Shown: positions 44,570 to 57,037 of the stretch, piece after piece
Numbering within the stretch: the stretch's first letter is position 1
Layout of the letters: every line of letters starts with the position of its first letter
The notes under the pieces: generated by a model
Database searches by the model: none
Told to the model about the DNA's origin: nothing
What the model saw: only the letters and a program-made list of their open reading frames with translations
NCBI GenBank assembly: GCA_020747065.1
Contig: JAGMVK010000022.1
Location: 62,001 to 126,000, forward strand
Source: Cadophora sp. MPI-SDFR-AT-0126
Taxonomy: Eukaryota > Ascomycota > Leotiomycetes > Helotiales > Ploettnerulaceae
Direction of reading: 5' to 3'
DNA: 64,000 nt
Translations under genes and position numbers: made by a program

Positions 44570-45664
44570 ATGCACGCTTCATATACTCTCTTGCGCCTTG
44601 GAACCACAATTCTTTGCGCAGCTAGCATCGCGAATGCTGGTTACATTGTCGAGGACACATACGACACCACAAACTTCTTCTCCGAGTTCGACTTCTTTGC
44701 CGACAAAGACCCAACAGAGGGTTTTGTGAAGTACTCAAGTGCTGCAACTGCCAATATTAGCAGCTTAGCTGGGTACGCCAGCAATGCAGTCTTCTTGGGC
44801 GTTGATCACACGACTGTCAACCCACCTTCAGGTCGCCATTCAGTCCGTGTAAGCTCGAAGAAAGCCTACACTCATGGACTCATCGTCGCTGATATTGCTC
44901 ACATGCCCGATTCAACATGTGGGAACTGGCCGGCATTTTGGACAGTAGGAGCTGACTGGCCCACGAATGGAGAGATTGACATTCTGGAGGGTGTCAACGA
45001 TGACGCGACAAACCACATCACCCTTCACACCTCACCAGGTTGCAAGCTCAACAATACTGGGTCTTTGCCCAGCTCAACTCTTAGTACATCAAACTGCAAT
45101 GCTGGAAATGCTGGGGAAGGCTGCTCTCTTACGACTACCAACAAACAAAACTACGGGACTGGCTTCAACGCCGTTGGCGGTGGAATTTATGCTATGGAAT
45201 GGACGTCCTCGGCAATCAAAGTATTCTTCTTCGCGCGCAACGCTATCCCAGACGACATCAAATCAGGAAACCCGGACCCAACAGCCTGGGGAGCTCCCGT
45301 TGGATCCTTCAGTGGGACCGGATGCTCGATCGACTCTCACTTCAAAGATCACAAGATAGTGATAAATAACACTTTCTGTGGAAAATGGGCTGGTCAAGTG
45401 TGGAACCAAAGTTCCTGCAGTAAGCTTGCGCCTACCTGCGAGGCTTATGTTGCGGCAAATCCGAAAGCTTTCGCTCAGGCATATTGGCTGATAAACTCCG
45501 TTAAAGTGTACCAGCCAAACATGGCAGCTAAGAAGAGAGGTCCCAGTGAAGGGTCAGCGAAGGATATGAGAGTCGATACTTTGCACACATATATGAGCCT
45601 GAAGAACCTAGATAAGGGAATGAAACTTGCATGGAGTTACGGACGTGAAGTTGTGGATGTGTAA
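44570..45664 (+). CDS. secreted GH16 beta-glucanase
   Basis: A single exon of 364 residues. A signal peptide ends near ANA-GY (residue 23). The catalytic motif is GEIDILEGV, with Glu135 (nucleophile), Asp137 and Glu140 (acid/base) in the order E-x-D-x-x-E of glycoside hydrolase family 16. Around it are NWPAFWTVGADWP and the substrate-cleft region HITLHTSPGC. Several cysteines and sequons (NIS, NNT, NQS) fit a secreted glycoprotein. The length and the SIDSHFKDHKIVIN...FCGKWAG segment match fungal endo-1,3(4)-beta-glucanases. It would act on mixed-linkage or laminarin-type glucans outside the cell, either on the fungus's own wall or on plant material; which cannot be read from sequence. There is no GPI signal. 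Confidence 0.93.
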   Translation: MHASYTLLRLGTTILCAASIANAGYIVEDTYDTTNFFSEFDFFADKDPTEGFVKYSSAATANISSLAGYASNAVFLGVDHTTVNPPSGRHSVRVSSKKAYTHGLIVADIAHMPDSTCGNWPAFWTVGADWPTNGEIDILEGVNDDATNHITLHTSPGCKLNNTGSLPSSTLSTSNCNAGNAGEGCSLTTTNKQNYGTGFNAVGGGIYAMEWTSSAIKVFFFARNAIPDDIKSGNPDPTAWGAPVGSFSGTGCSIDSHFKDHKIVINNTFCGKWAGQVWNQSSCSKLAPTCEAYVAANPKAFAQAYWLINSVKVYQPNMAAKKRGPSEGSAKDMRVDTLHTYMSLKNLDKGMKLAWSYGREVVDV

Positions 45665-46142
45665 GTAGCCAGCGTCATATAGAATTGATAAATAGAACAG
45701 AAAATAGAAGACTCTGCACAATATGGTTGGGCCCACAATGCTAAGACACACATGCCTCCTTGAGAGAAATTCAACAGGCCGTCGAAGCATCATCACGTGC
45801 TAGTGACAAACGAGACTTGCTCACCTGGAGGTACCTTGGTGCAGCCATAGTCGTTGTTCCCAAAAGCGATTCTGTTACATTGAAACTTGAAAGACATCAT
45901 AGAGCTAGCCAACGGAAAGTTTTCAATGTTTCTCATGCGTCTATTGCAGCCTAGCAATATCCGTACCCCTGTCAAAATTGGCGACAAAAGCTCGAAGCCT
46001 CGTCAAGCCGCGAGCGTAGCCTTAATTTATTGTTACTTTCTAGCAACATCCCAATTCCTTCCACAACAGATCTTCCAAACATACTTCACGTTCGACTGAA
46101 CGCAGGCACTTCTACTGTCTGTCAACTTACCCGTCTGCAGCC
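45665..46142. other. intergenic before the Prp4 gene
   Basis: No gene is seen. The final 100 bp before ATG 46143 contains the leader of the next gene. Confidence 0.5.
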
Positions 46143-47879
46143 ATGCATCCCTCACGCATGGCCTATGTGGAGGAGGCAGAGCAAGAGGTAAGCTCACCCC
46201 TTCAGTACATCTCTTCACCACAAGCTCCGCAATGGTATTCATATGATCTCAGAGGTGTCTCCACGTTCGCACATAGGAAAACTGCAGCTGATGGATTTGG
46301 TGTAACTTTCAGGACACCGGAATAGACTTGGCTAACGTCCGTAAGTATCATTAATCCTCCCCTCTCTTCTTCACATCTGTTTTCTAAATATGGCCCAACA
46401 GCTCTCGACCATGACTACGATATGCCCTCAGCAGGCCCTGGCCTTGCTCCCGAACGAGCCTCAGCCTTCCAGTCGCAGATGGATCGCAGGAAGAAGGCGG
46501 CTGCTATAGCTGTACCAACAGACGACAAAAGGGTTCGAGAACGCCTACGGCAGCTGGGCGAACCAATCACGGAGTTTGGGGAGGGACCTGGAGACCGCAG
46601 AGATCGGCTGAGGGAGCTTCTTGCAGACCTGGCCAGGGATGATACGGGGCAAGATGGAGATGGAGATGCGAGGATGCTGGACGCTGGGGATGGAGACGAC
46701 GATGCGCCTGACGAGGAATTCTATACGAAGGGAATACCAGAATTGGTAGAGGCAAGAAAGGCTATCGCGAGGTACTCCTTACCGAGAGCGAAGAGTAGGC
46801 TGGCTAGTCAGAAATCCGAGTCTACAATCCCACTGAGGATGCACGTCAAATTTAGGAAGGAGATCAAAGCTAAGCTGGAAGGGTTTGAGCTTCAGGGTAG
46901 TCAAACGGCCGGAGATAGACCTGTGAGCATGACACGGTTTGCGCCAAATGCGGAAATAATCGCAGCTGGGAACTGGGGAGGTGGAATAAAATTGCTGGGT
47001 GTTCCAGACTTGAAGGAGATACGTACGTTGAGAGGACACACGGATCGAATCGGTGGCATATCTTGGTTTCCAGATGCAACTCTACCAGGAACAACAGTCT
47101 CTGAAAATTCCGTGAACCTTGCGTCGGGAGGCGCAGAAGGCAAAGTTCATCTCTGGTCTATGGCTCAAGATACCCCGATCTCGACTCTCGAAGGCCACAA
47201 CCAGCGTGTATGTCGAGTCGAGTTTCATCCCTCAGGAAAATACCTCGCTTCAGCATCTGAGGACACAACCTGGCGACTTTGGGACGTTGAAACGACAGCA
47301 GAACTTCTCCTCCAGGAAGGTCACTCTCGCGGAGTCTTTGCTCTAGCTTTCAATACCGATGGCTCTCTTTTGGCCAGTGCAGGCACAGATAGCATTGGAC
47401 GTATTTGGGATCTACGAACAGGACGTACGGTTATGATTCTAGAAGGTCACATCAAGCCGATCTACGCATTGGACTGGGGTGTAGATGGGCATCGAGTGCT
47501 TTCTGGTTCTGAAGATGGATGGATCAAGTGCTGGGATGTACGAAAAGTCCAACCTTCCGGCGGAATCGGCGCACACAGAATGGTTTCGGATCTGAGGTGG
47601 TACAAAGGAATGGATGATCCTGCTCGAGGCTTTGTCCCCGAAGTTGATGAACAAGGGGCCCGGAGACCAAAGAAATCTGGCACTTTCTTTGTGTCCAGTG
47701 GATTCGACAAGACTGTGAAGATTTTCTCGGCAGATGATTGGTCTCAAGTTCAGAGCTTAACAGGCCACACTGGAAATGTACATAGTGTGGATGTCACCAG
47801 GGATGCGAAATGGATCGTTAGTGGTGGGTATGACAGAACAGTCAAGCTCTGGGGACGGAATGATGGCCAGGGACTTTGA
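46143..47879 (+). CDS. PRP4: U4/U6 snRNP protein Prp4 (WD40)
   Basis: Exons 46143-46187, 46313-46340 and 46402-47879 join in phase into 516 residues; exon 2 is only 28 bp. The N-terminal part carries the Prp4-type SFM region (VPTDDKRVRERLRQLGEPIT ... GDRRDRLREL, about residues 60-105). The YSLPRAKSRLASQK linker follows, and then seven WD repeats from about residue 170 to the end, with GH...WD dyads (LRGHTDRIGG, LEGHNQRV, ATWRLWDVE, ASAGTDSIGRIWDLR, LSGSEDGWIKCWDVR, DKTVKIFS, YDRTVKLWG). Prp4 (Prp4p/hPrp4) is a stable component of U4/U6 and the tri-snRNP, binding Prp3. Length and domain order agree with fungal orthologues, so I am confident. Confidence 0.95.
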
Positions 47880-50800
47880 GTTAGCTGCAATTCTCGCAGC
47901 GTAAGGAATACACCAAAAAGTTCTCTGTATAGTAGTAAAATAGAACGATACCCTATAATTTGTCAATGATGCTTGCTTTTCCGTCACCAGAAGGCTACTT
48001 ACTACGTGTAGGTCAGGCACATGGTCGGTAGTCAGCAGAGTATGAGTGCTGATGATAGCTACAACAGGGCAGCAGGTCAGAGGAAAGTCGATGTTTGCTT
48101 ACTTGGAGCTGGAGTATTAACAAATTCCCCAGACACTAATGTTTTAGATTACGAGAAGGTTCCAAACAGACAAGAAATGCTTAACTAGATAGGTTTCTAA
48201 ATCATGATCTCTTAACGAAAAGGAAGTATGGACTTTATTTGTGTTGCCTATCCTGTAGTATCAGAAGAGAACGTGCATCTAATATCACATATCTGGATCG
48301 GATACTGATAGGCGAACTGCAAAGTCCTTCTGTCTAAGTAAACATATAATAAGTGTTTTCTGTCTCTATTCTCTGGAAGCGAATGTGATCACTGCACCAG
48401 AGAACTAGCATCTTGTCACTATGCGGTCGTTGTTTTGGAAGAGCACACTTATAAGTTGACAGTTGTCCGCCAAACATCACCGAGCTTGTTACACGATATA
48501 GAAGCGAAGTCGATCCGAGAATCGAAATGTCTGAGTGTCTGGCAATTATAACAGTGTTAGAAATCCAGAAAGCAGAGTTCTCGAAACGAGGCGACAGGGA
48601 CTCCGCAGATGGGCAACAAATAACCCCCAGCTATGTACCGAAGGAAGTGAGGCGAGACGTTGAATCGCTTCAAAGCTAGATTAAAGAACGCAGGAAGTGA
48701 GACTTTCATCGATTATTTTGACCACCATGTAAGAAGAGCTCACTCTGTCTTGAACACTCCGACAAGGCTCGATCCGTGGAACTCGACATGAAGGAGCTCA
48801 ACCATGGTCACCAGCACCTCCTGGATGACGAATGTCGGTCCGAGAGGTTGGTGTGCTCACTACATGTGAAGTGGTGCTGTGAAATATCAATTCACCGTCC
48901 CCCTCGTGGTTTGTACATGTAACCCTTGACAGCATCGAGATATACAGATAGCACTAGGAGCTCCCATCGAAATATGTTTTGAAGCTCTGCATCAACCAGA
49001 GCTGACACCAGTATAAAAGCCCCGAGATCACAGAACGTGTACGAATTGTACATCATGATCTTCAGTTGGAAGACATACTAAAGACAGCACTTGACACTCT
49101 TCAACAAATCCATGTCGTGTTTACAACTGTCCTCGCAGGTACTCTACTGACCAATTCGTACAAAGGACGGAGAAGGCTAACAAAAGAGAAGTGCTTGCTG
49201 CGTGCGAACTCGAGTGACTCGGACTGGAATGGCAATAGGAGGCTGCCCAGCGAGAGGTTGACCCAGCCCAAGGGCAGCTCCCGGAGGCAAGAAAGAGTGT
49301 CAAGAAGAAAGCACGAGAGAGAAATGCTATCACTGTGAAGTTGCATGAGCCGTTCAAGGATATTTGAAGTCTGAGGGAATGACCTCGCGTCCTGCAAAGT
49401 TTGGTTCACGTGCAGGGTGAGCTTTGTCCCTGGATGGCTCCGAAGATTGCGAATCTGGCCCGAAACTTCTTTTATGTTACTGCGCGTCATCCCCATTGCA
49501 GGAAGTGAAAAGATATGTTAGAGTACAAGGTCGAAAACCTATCTAGATGGAGAAGTTTCTCGGATAATCAACCAAGAGCAGCTGCGTTCTAGGCACCCGA
49601 CAGAAAGCTGGCGATGTCACGCTACCCCAGCTCTTTATGTAAACACCAAAAAGGAATAAACGAGAAATTTAGTCAGTGACTGGTACTCGAAGAAATAACT
49701 CAGCCGGTACAGCGGGACGGAAACCGAAAGTCTATCTCAAATGCAATGAAGGTGACAATTAGACACGAACAATAATTGATTTGCAAGCAGCTCGCAGACG
49801 GGTCGAATAGCTCCTCGTATGAGAAGGAAGGCTGACCAGAAAACGGATGCCGAATATAGTTATCCGGAAGCAGCTTGGCAACAGGCCTAAACAACGCCTT
49901 TTCCAGAAACAGAACACTGAACAGTGGCCGATATGCCCTCCATGCAATCCCTGGCTGACGTCCAAGCGAATCTTCACATGGTCTCGTCGAGCTTTAGCGA
50001 TTGGTGTCGGATTGAAAGTTGCCAGGCTGTTCCGGCTATGGAAGGACTTCCGCCCACGGCACTTGTACATTCGGACAGGGGAAGGACAAAGGGATCTCGG
50101 TCGACTCAATAGTTATCGCAAAGCCGTGGCAATATTGATGTTCTGTGGTCCCGATTGACTAGAACAGGGTTTTGCATCCGAAGCAGAATGATGTGCAGAA
50201 ACGAACCCCTCAGCCCCCCATATCCCTTCACTTCATCGAAAGAAGCATGTGAAAATGGCAATTACTGTTGATATAAGAATTCGCCAGAAGGAGATGCACG
50301 CATGCCGGCACGGCAGGGTGGAGGAGCCGCTCGGCTCGTGTTTCGGGATAATGATAAGTGAACGCAATCGCCACCAAGCCGAAGAAGACTTCCCTGAGCG
50401 CGCCTCATGGATAAAAGCTGGTCTTATAGGTATCTTTTGCAGGGCTGTGAGAAGTGTCGACGAACCGGAGCAGCTTGCTAAGCTTGAGAAAGCCACCTCA
50501 ATAACCCCTCCATATGCATGTCGTTACCAACGTTCCATTCGATGGTCGCTGATAGCCGATTGTTTTCCGCCCCTCCTTCTTGCTTGCCTGCTTGCCTGTC
50601 AGAATAAGCCCATTTTGACCTGTCATTTTCGCCGCAAAGATAATACGGTAGGGGCTGGTAGAACATGGTGGGCTCCCTGGTTGCTGGACTCGCTGATCCG
50701 GCCTCGCTTCAGGGATATCGATCCAATCCCGAGAACAGACAGCTCTTGCCGGAGAGGAGGGGCAAGACAAATTTAAGAGGCATCAATAATCTGTGACACC

Positions 50801-53800
50801 ATGACCATGTCATAAGTCCGGAGCAGAAGTGATGATTTCGTAGAAGCATCGAATTGGCCGACACGATACTGTATGCTGCGCGTGCATGTCTCGATACAGT
50901 AGCGATGGAGCAGTGGAGCAGTGGAGCAATGGAGCAATGGAGTCCAGTGGAGTCGAGCGGAGTCGAGTTGGAGTCAAGATATGCTTTCGGGTGAATCCGG
51001 TGCACGGTGCGTGCGGTTGATATATATCCAGGCCCAGGTATAGCTACTCCCAGCACTGTGGGAACGACACCCTTTCGATATGTAGCATTCCGATAGCAAA
51101 GAGGATCTATATCTATGTACTTCTACACATGGACTGTACTCGACAACATTTCTGAGTTTGGCACAACCAATAGGGAAATTGATCATCAGAAGTCTCCAAA
51201 TGTTTCGTCTTGTCTCGTCTCGAGACCAACCCATGCAATCTGACGGACAGTAATGGCTGCACCGGTGTCGACGGGTCTCGGCAATCGAGGTGCGAAAGTC
51301 CAGAACAGAGCAGACCCAGCATCCTTGGGATATTTCACTGCAAGGGTCCAATTGGCTCTTGGACTGACCAGCGGAAGAGGTCAAGAGTCTGCCCTTGGCC
51401 CGTTGGCCTGCAAGGAATGGAAGTGAAGAGGGTGTGGTGGTGACAGACAAGCTTGCCGGGCGGCCAAGATACATATCAATATCAATAGCCGCCAAGTTGC
51501 TGCAACTCGATGATGATAAGAACGTTGCACAGTCGACTCCACCAGCAGTGAGCTTTTTCTCCCTTATCTAGGATTAGGAGTGGACTGACCCTCGCTCGGA
51601 ACCGGCTCAGTCAGTCACAGTTACCACAGATGAGCGAGCGAGGCATTCGGTTGGTGGTGGGTAGGAAAGATAATCAGGCAGTAGCATCACCTTCCTTTGC
51701 ATTCTCATCCCACTCCCGTGTTACTTGGAGTTCGTGGCGTCTGTGAGGCTTGGTGACACAACAGACAATTATACAACGGTTATGTGTATGTGTCTGCACT
51801 TTCTTTTTCTACGCAGCCACTGTGTGCCACCAGATGGCATGCAGTCGGTGTGAATGGCCCGCCAAGTGTGTCCCCCTGAAATGTCTAACCTCATCCCAAT
51901 TGGCCTACATACCAGCTGCATCGCATCTTCACAGACAAGCAAGACATGAATATTACCAAAATACAGGATTGTTTCTCCTTACCCGCATCTGCATCCCGCG
52001 CCGCGTAATTGTGGCTGGCGAGGAAAGTGCCTGTCAACTCAAGGTCCTGGGCTGTTATCGAGAAGTACCAAATGCCATGTGTGTGTGACATGGCAGAAAT
52101 CTCCGGAGGATACTTATGTCGTGATCTTAATTCGTGGACAGCTGCTGCCCCTCTGGATGTTAATGGTGTTTACTAGTGAGTAGATTGCTTCGACAAGCGG
52201 GAGGACGGAGCTTGTGCCTTGGAATGGTAGTCTATTTGAAACTTGGATATGGAAGGATCGATATGATGTCGCGTAGGCGCTGGGATTGGAGCATGCATGC
52301 ATGCTGCTATCTAGACGCCACAAATCGTTGGCAGCCAACAGATTGAACATGTAGGGTGCTCAGAGTACGAAGACTCCCTGCCAGAATATGTGAGATGGCT
52401 CACAGAATCCGACGCTCTCTATTTTTCATCGATGAACAATTGTTTTGAGCATACCCAAGGTAGGCAGGCACTTTGGGAACCATCCCGGCCATGATTGACG
52501 CCCAGTATGTACGGCATCTTTTTGAATCCACTTTTGAGCCTACTCTCCGTGACCATTTAGGAGGTACGCAGATCTGCGTCAAGGGCATAGATAAGCCTCT
52601 GGAAGAAAGATATGGAAATTCTCATTCGGCTTTTGGCGGCTGTGATAATTCTAGGGCTTGTTGGAGTGGAATTAGTCCTTCGTCCTCCTACCGAGACCCC
52701 TAATAGTCTCACGGTTTCATTGGATGCAATGCTGGCTTCGACTTCAAGGATTGAAACTTCAATCTACTGGCGCCAACAGTCGAGCCATGAGAGCATTAAT
52801 CCCCGAAAATCTGTGAAGCGCCTCTTTTGTGGCAGAAGGTGAGCCAGCAAACTTCGTGACGAGTTGCCGCCTGGCATTTGCATTTGGCAGAATTTAGAGC
52901 CTGCCACGCCAGCCACAACGGGTAGATTTGGCTGGAGACCAAAGCATGCCAGAAGCACATGCAGCACCGTTCATACCAGGTTCATAAGTCTCGCCCGCGC
53001 TTCAGCAAATTCTAGCTGAGGCTGAGCTGCAGCCTCGAGGTTTGAAGATGGTCATAGTCGCAAGACGAGTCCACGCCGCCTCGTGCTAGAGAATTTTGCT
53101 CCAAGATTTTTTTTTTAATTTTTTTTTAGGAACTCTGGCCTCTCATCCACGGTCCGATTGTGAATATTACTGGTACTGCTATTGCACCGACAGGTAATGG
53201 TGAGGCAACGGCATCAAAATAGGACTGGAAATTACTTACGCGGGATGTACGAGGTAAATGTGGACAAATTCCCAAGTTTGAGAGCCTGCATTATCAAGGA
53301 AATGCCATGACGGCTTGCCGATCTCCCGTGTTGAAAATTACAATCCATGAGCAGTTCCGATCCATTTTCGGAACTAAAGTGGACACTTCCACCAAGTAGT
53401 AAGCTAAATCCAGTATAGAAGTCCCACCCCTTAGGGGCTCTAAGAAACCTGGCGAACCCACGGGGTGACAACAGTGCACCATTTGTTCTCGCTAATTCGT
53501 CTTTGAGGAAGGAATTCAAACAGATATGGTGACAAAATGGTGGACCGGAGCGATGAGATTGGTCTGGAATGAGGCTGAAGAGAATGCCGGACAAGATTAG
53601 ACACACACTTGAGTTTGTGCTAGATAAGGCGAGGATGACTCCATTTGCCTATGCAGGCTATGATACTCAGCGTCAAGCAGAAGCTCGGGGTTTCACCCCA
53701 AGGTGTTATCAGCGACCAGAACTAATTCGTCAAGCCTTAACGCTTTAGAGCCTTGTCAGAGAATTCGACTTACTTGGTTGGGGTTAAATGTGTTAAGCGA

Positions 53801-54500
53801 AGTGAAGATGTTATGACTATGACATTAGTTGCAGTCTAGGTTGTCGGTAAGAAACAGGAAATGAACAGGGCCACGAATGCTGTGGCGTAAGGAAGTTGAG
53901 ATGTTCGACGCGCCTCCGAGTTAAGTAGAGAAGAGTTCTGCACGAAGCTGCTGGGCAAGAATCTTGAGCCGTAAGCCAAGTCGAACCGAGATCCATGACT
54001 TGGACCGGGATGATTTTTTTTTTCTCTCGTTGAAAAGCTCGCAATTTTGCCCCTCACTTAGCGATCTTACGAGATATAAACCTTAGGGGTTGCTAATTTG
54101 TTCGTAGTGGTCAGCGACTGCAATGAAGTGAGCACGGATAATGTATTACTTGGGATCTGAAGACTTGATGACGGCCAGTCCCAGAGATTTCGAGATGAGA
54201 GCGAGAATGATTGAAGAAAAAGAAGATAAAGAAGTGCAACGTGAAGATCTTACCCCCACACCACACACTTGCTTGCCCAGCCCTGAGGCGTTGGTTTCAC
54301 GATCCGTTGAAGTGGCTGGAGATTTTGGGGGAGACACCTGAAAGGGAGAGTGGGGTGGACCCTCCCTGCCCTTGACCTACCTCTTGACCCTGCCCTGCCT
54401 CTCGCTTCCCTGTCGCCTCCTCCAAACATCCTGGCAACGGCTGTCCGGCTGCTCTGATCCTCGCTGGGTACAGTACAGGCCTGCGAGTCCAGACCGCTGA
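47880..54500. other. about 6.6 kb without a supported gene
   Basis: Frames of 60-175 codons occur on both strands (for example 49101-49496 minus, 50249-50776 plus, 53232-53606 minus), but none has a recognisable motif and none can be extended by credible splicing. Composition is balanced, with none of the AT bias of the RIP block, so it is not dead repeat sequence. There is an A/T run at 53106-53127. It may hold noncoding transcripts, very fast-evolving genes, or be a large regulatory interval of the Reg1-like gene. Confidence 0.5.
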
Positions 54501-57037
54501 GTGTGGGGCAGTGAGTGAGTGAGTGAGTGATGCATGGCATGGCATGGCATTGCATGGCCCAGTCCCTGGCCTGCATACTGGACTGCAGAGTGCATATGTA
54601 GGAAGAGGCGGGCAAAGCATCTTCAACCGTGAGAAGTTTGGTGGATCGGGGGAGAGGACAAGGACATACGAGTAGGTAGAGAAGATTAGAGAAAAGAAGA
54701 AAAGGAGAAACGGAGAAAATGTACATCTTTTATACACGGGCATCAAGAACGAAACGAATGAGACAGGCATGCAATGCAATAAGGAAGAACGAAAGAAAGT
54801 GTTGAAAGAGACAAGTGGCCCGCGACAAGAAGCCTCACTTCGCTGATCTTCACTCACTTTACTGTGCACAACGCAATCGTGGAAACTGTACAGTCCCCAT
54901 GCCTGCTTGCCCAGATGGCTTCTTCTTATCCCAGCTTTGCGGCAATGCGTATATACGGACTGATATGGACGATGCTGGCTCGTTTCATTCGATAGCTCTG
55001 AGTTGTCTTATGCAACGCTGGAATTGAACGAAGCGAAGGGAGGGAGATAGGTTCTGTAGTGATGCGATACGAAGCAATAGCTAGCATGAGCATGAGCATT
55101 AGCATCACTCCAGTTGACTTGCGAGTATTCTACTCTGATTGACGTAAAGCTAAAGTTAATCTCCAAAACGGGACATATAATTCACCCCGGATATCATGGA
55201 TCTGCTACCTAAAGACGCTGCACGCATGTCCACGCGCCAGCAATGTTTCCTTTGATATCGCATCTCTGCGTTCAAATCAGCTGCCTGCCCTCAACTCCAG
55301 ATCTTCTCCGCAATTGCGGTAGCACAAGAGGGAGCTTGGGCGTTGGGCGTCGTCCAATAATTGAAACGTACTGCTGTACCAGCAGGTAGGCAGTCCACTC
55401 ACTGCCATGCAACAATAAAGTAAAGAGGACAAGTAAAGAGGACTATCTCTAATATAAATGTGATGGTGTACCTGATATGAGTACAGGCAGAGGTCTGATA
55501 TCAGGAAAGCGGAGGCAAGAGGCGGGCCGGCAACCATGGCGCGCGCTGGCACCGTCATGCCCCCGAAGCTGGTGTGTTCTTTGCCAGGTTATCAGGGTCT
55601 TGTCATGCGTCTTCAGTGCTGTGTTGTACTGATTAAGTATCTCGATGATGGATGACGAAGAATGATGATAGCCTGGCTGTTGCTTGTTGGTTCTTCTGGT
55701 GTTGTATTCACATAGCCTGCTTATTATCATAATAATTCTCGATGGCCATTTTTCCCCCCAGAGCTTTTTGAAAACGACAACAACTATGGTCAAGCACTTC
55801 CTCTCTCCAATTGTAGTATTGATTGGTTGCTATTGAGTGAGTGAGTGAGTGAGTGAGTGAGCGAGTGAGTATATCTATAATTAATATTCTGGTACTCAGT
55901 ACCAGGCATAGCTCAGACTGGATCTCGATAACGGGCAGACTGGACAGACCAGACCAGACCGGACCAGTCCAGTCCAGTCCAAGCGTCATCGGCTCATCCA
56001 CTACCAGACAAACCAAGTAAACCAAGAAGTCGACGTGAAGCTAGGTTGTTAGAGCGGCTCGGCCTGGTCTTTCCTTCGTTAGGAGAGGTGAGGTAAGGTA
56101 GGAAGGGAGGGGGCTTCGGCTCGGAAGATATTTGCGGCCAGAAGGCCAGACAGAGGCGAGCCAGCCAGCCAGCCAGCCCGTCCGTCCCTCACCTCGCCTA
56201 ATTAACTAAAGTTTTAGTCTTTCGTCTACTACCTTTCGTGCTCTACGCACGCACGCACGCTCCCCATCCCATCCCATCTCATCCCAACCCAACCCAATCC
56301 AATCCAATCCAATCCAATCCAAAGCAAAGCCCCATCGCTAAACTCACTCACTCACTTGCTTTACACCCATCCCCATCCATCCATGCCCCCCACTCCACTT
56401 TCTCCTCTCCACACCTCCCTCCCTACCTGACCTGCCTGCACTGCACCGCACCCACCAAACGAATCGCACGCCTCCTTCTCGAAGCCCCATTTATTCATTC
56501 ATTCATTCAGTCAGTCAATTCAACTTCCTCTTCCTTTCTGTGTTCGACAACCACACCCTCCTCTCCCCCACCACCATCTATCTATTCTATCTTCACGACC
56601 ACCTCACGACTTTCGCAGTTCGCCTCCTTCTCCCCAACAGCCCACCAACTCTTCAGGAGGGAGATTAGATAACCCTAACGACGCCGGCATCCAATTCCCT
56701 TCCCCGCCTCCCTCGCCTCGGCCTCAAACCGTTCATTCCAGACTTGAAGGCCCTGCATTCCCTCTGCTGCTCTTCATCGCCTGAGACACAACACAACACA
56801 ACACAATCTTCCCTTCGCGATCACGGCCGACGCGTCAATACATGTCGACGTTGTCTTTATGATAGTGCGGATAGCACCATCTGATAGTTGGGAGGCCGTG
56901 TGTGGGAAACCCCGGATCTTCACCACTGCCGCCATTCTGACCTAAAATCCCCACGAAGGAAAAAAGGATCCTCTCGAGCCTCTGGTCCAAGGACCTTAAA
57001 CTCACGCAGCCACTCGCCCCTTCCTTCCTTCACGACA
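54501..57037. promoter_or_regulatory. repeat-rich upstream region of the Reg1-like gene
   Basis: Short tandem repeats are concentrated here. GTGA at 54511-54530 is followed by GGCAT units at 54531-54557, a second GAGT array lies at 55834-55870, CCAGA/CCAGT units at 55943-55980, ACGC at 56246-56260, and CATCCC/AATCC units at 56263-56320. From 56330 to 57037 the sequence is strongly C/T-rich, typical of a long fungal leader. No gene is seen on either strand. Confidence 0.55.

Noticed and set aside
50249..50776. A 175-codon plus-strand frame
   Set aside because: No motif, unusual amino-acid use, opposing frames of similar length; not enough to call a gene.
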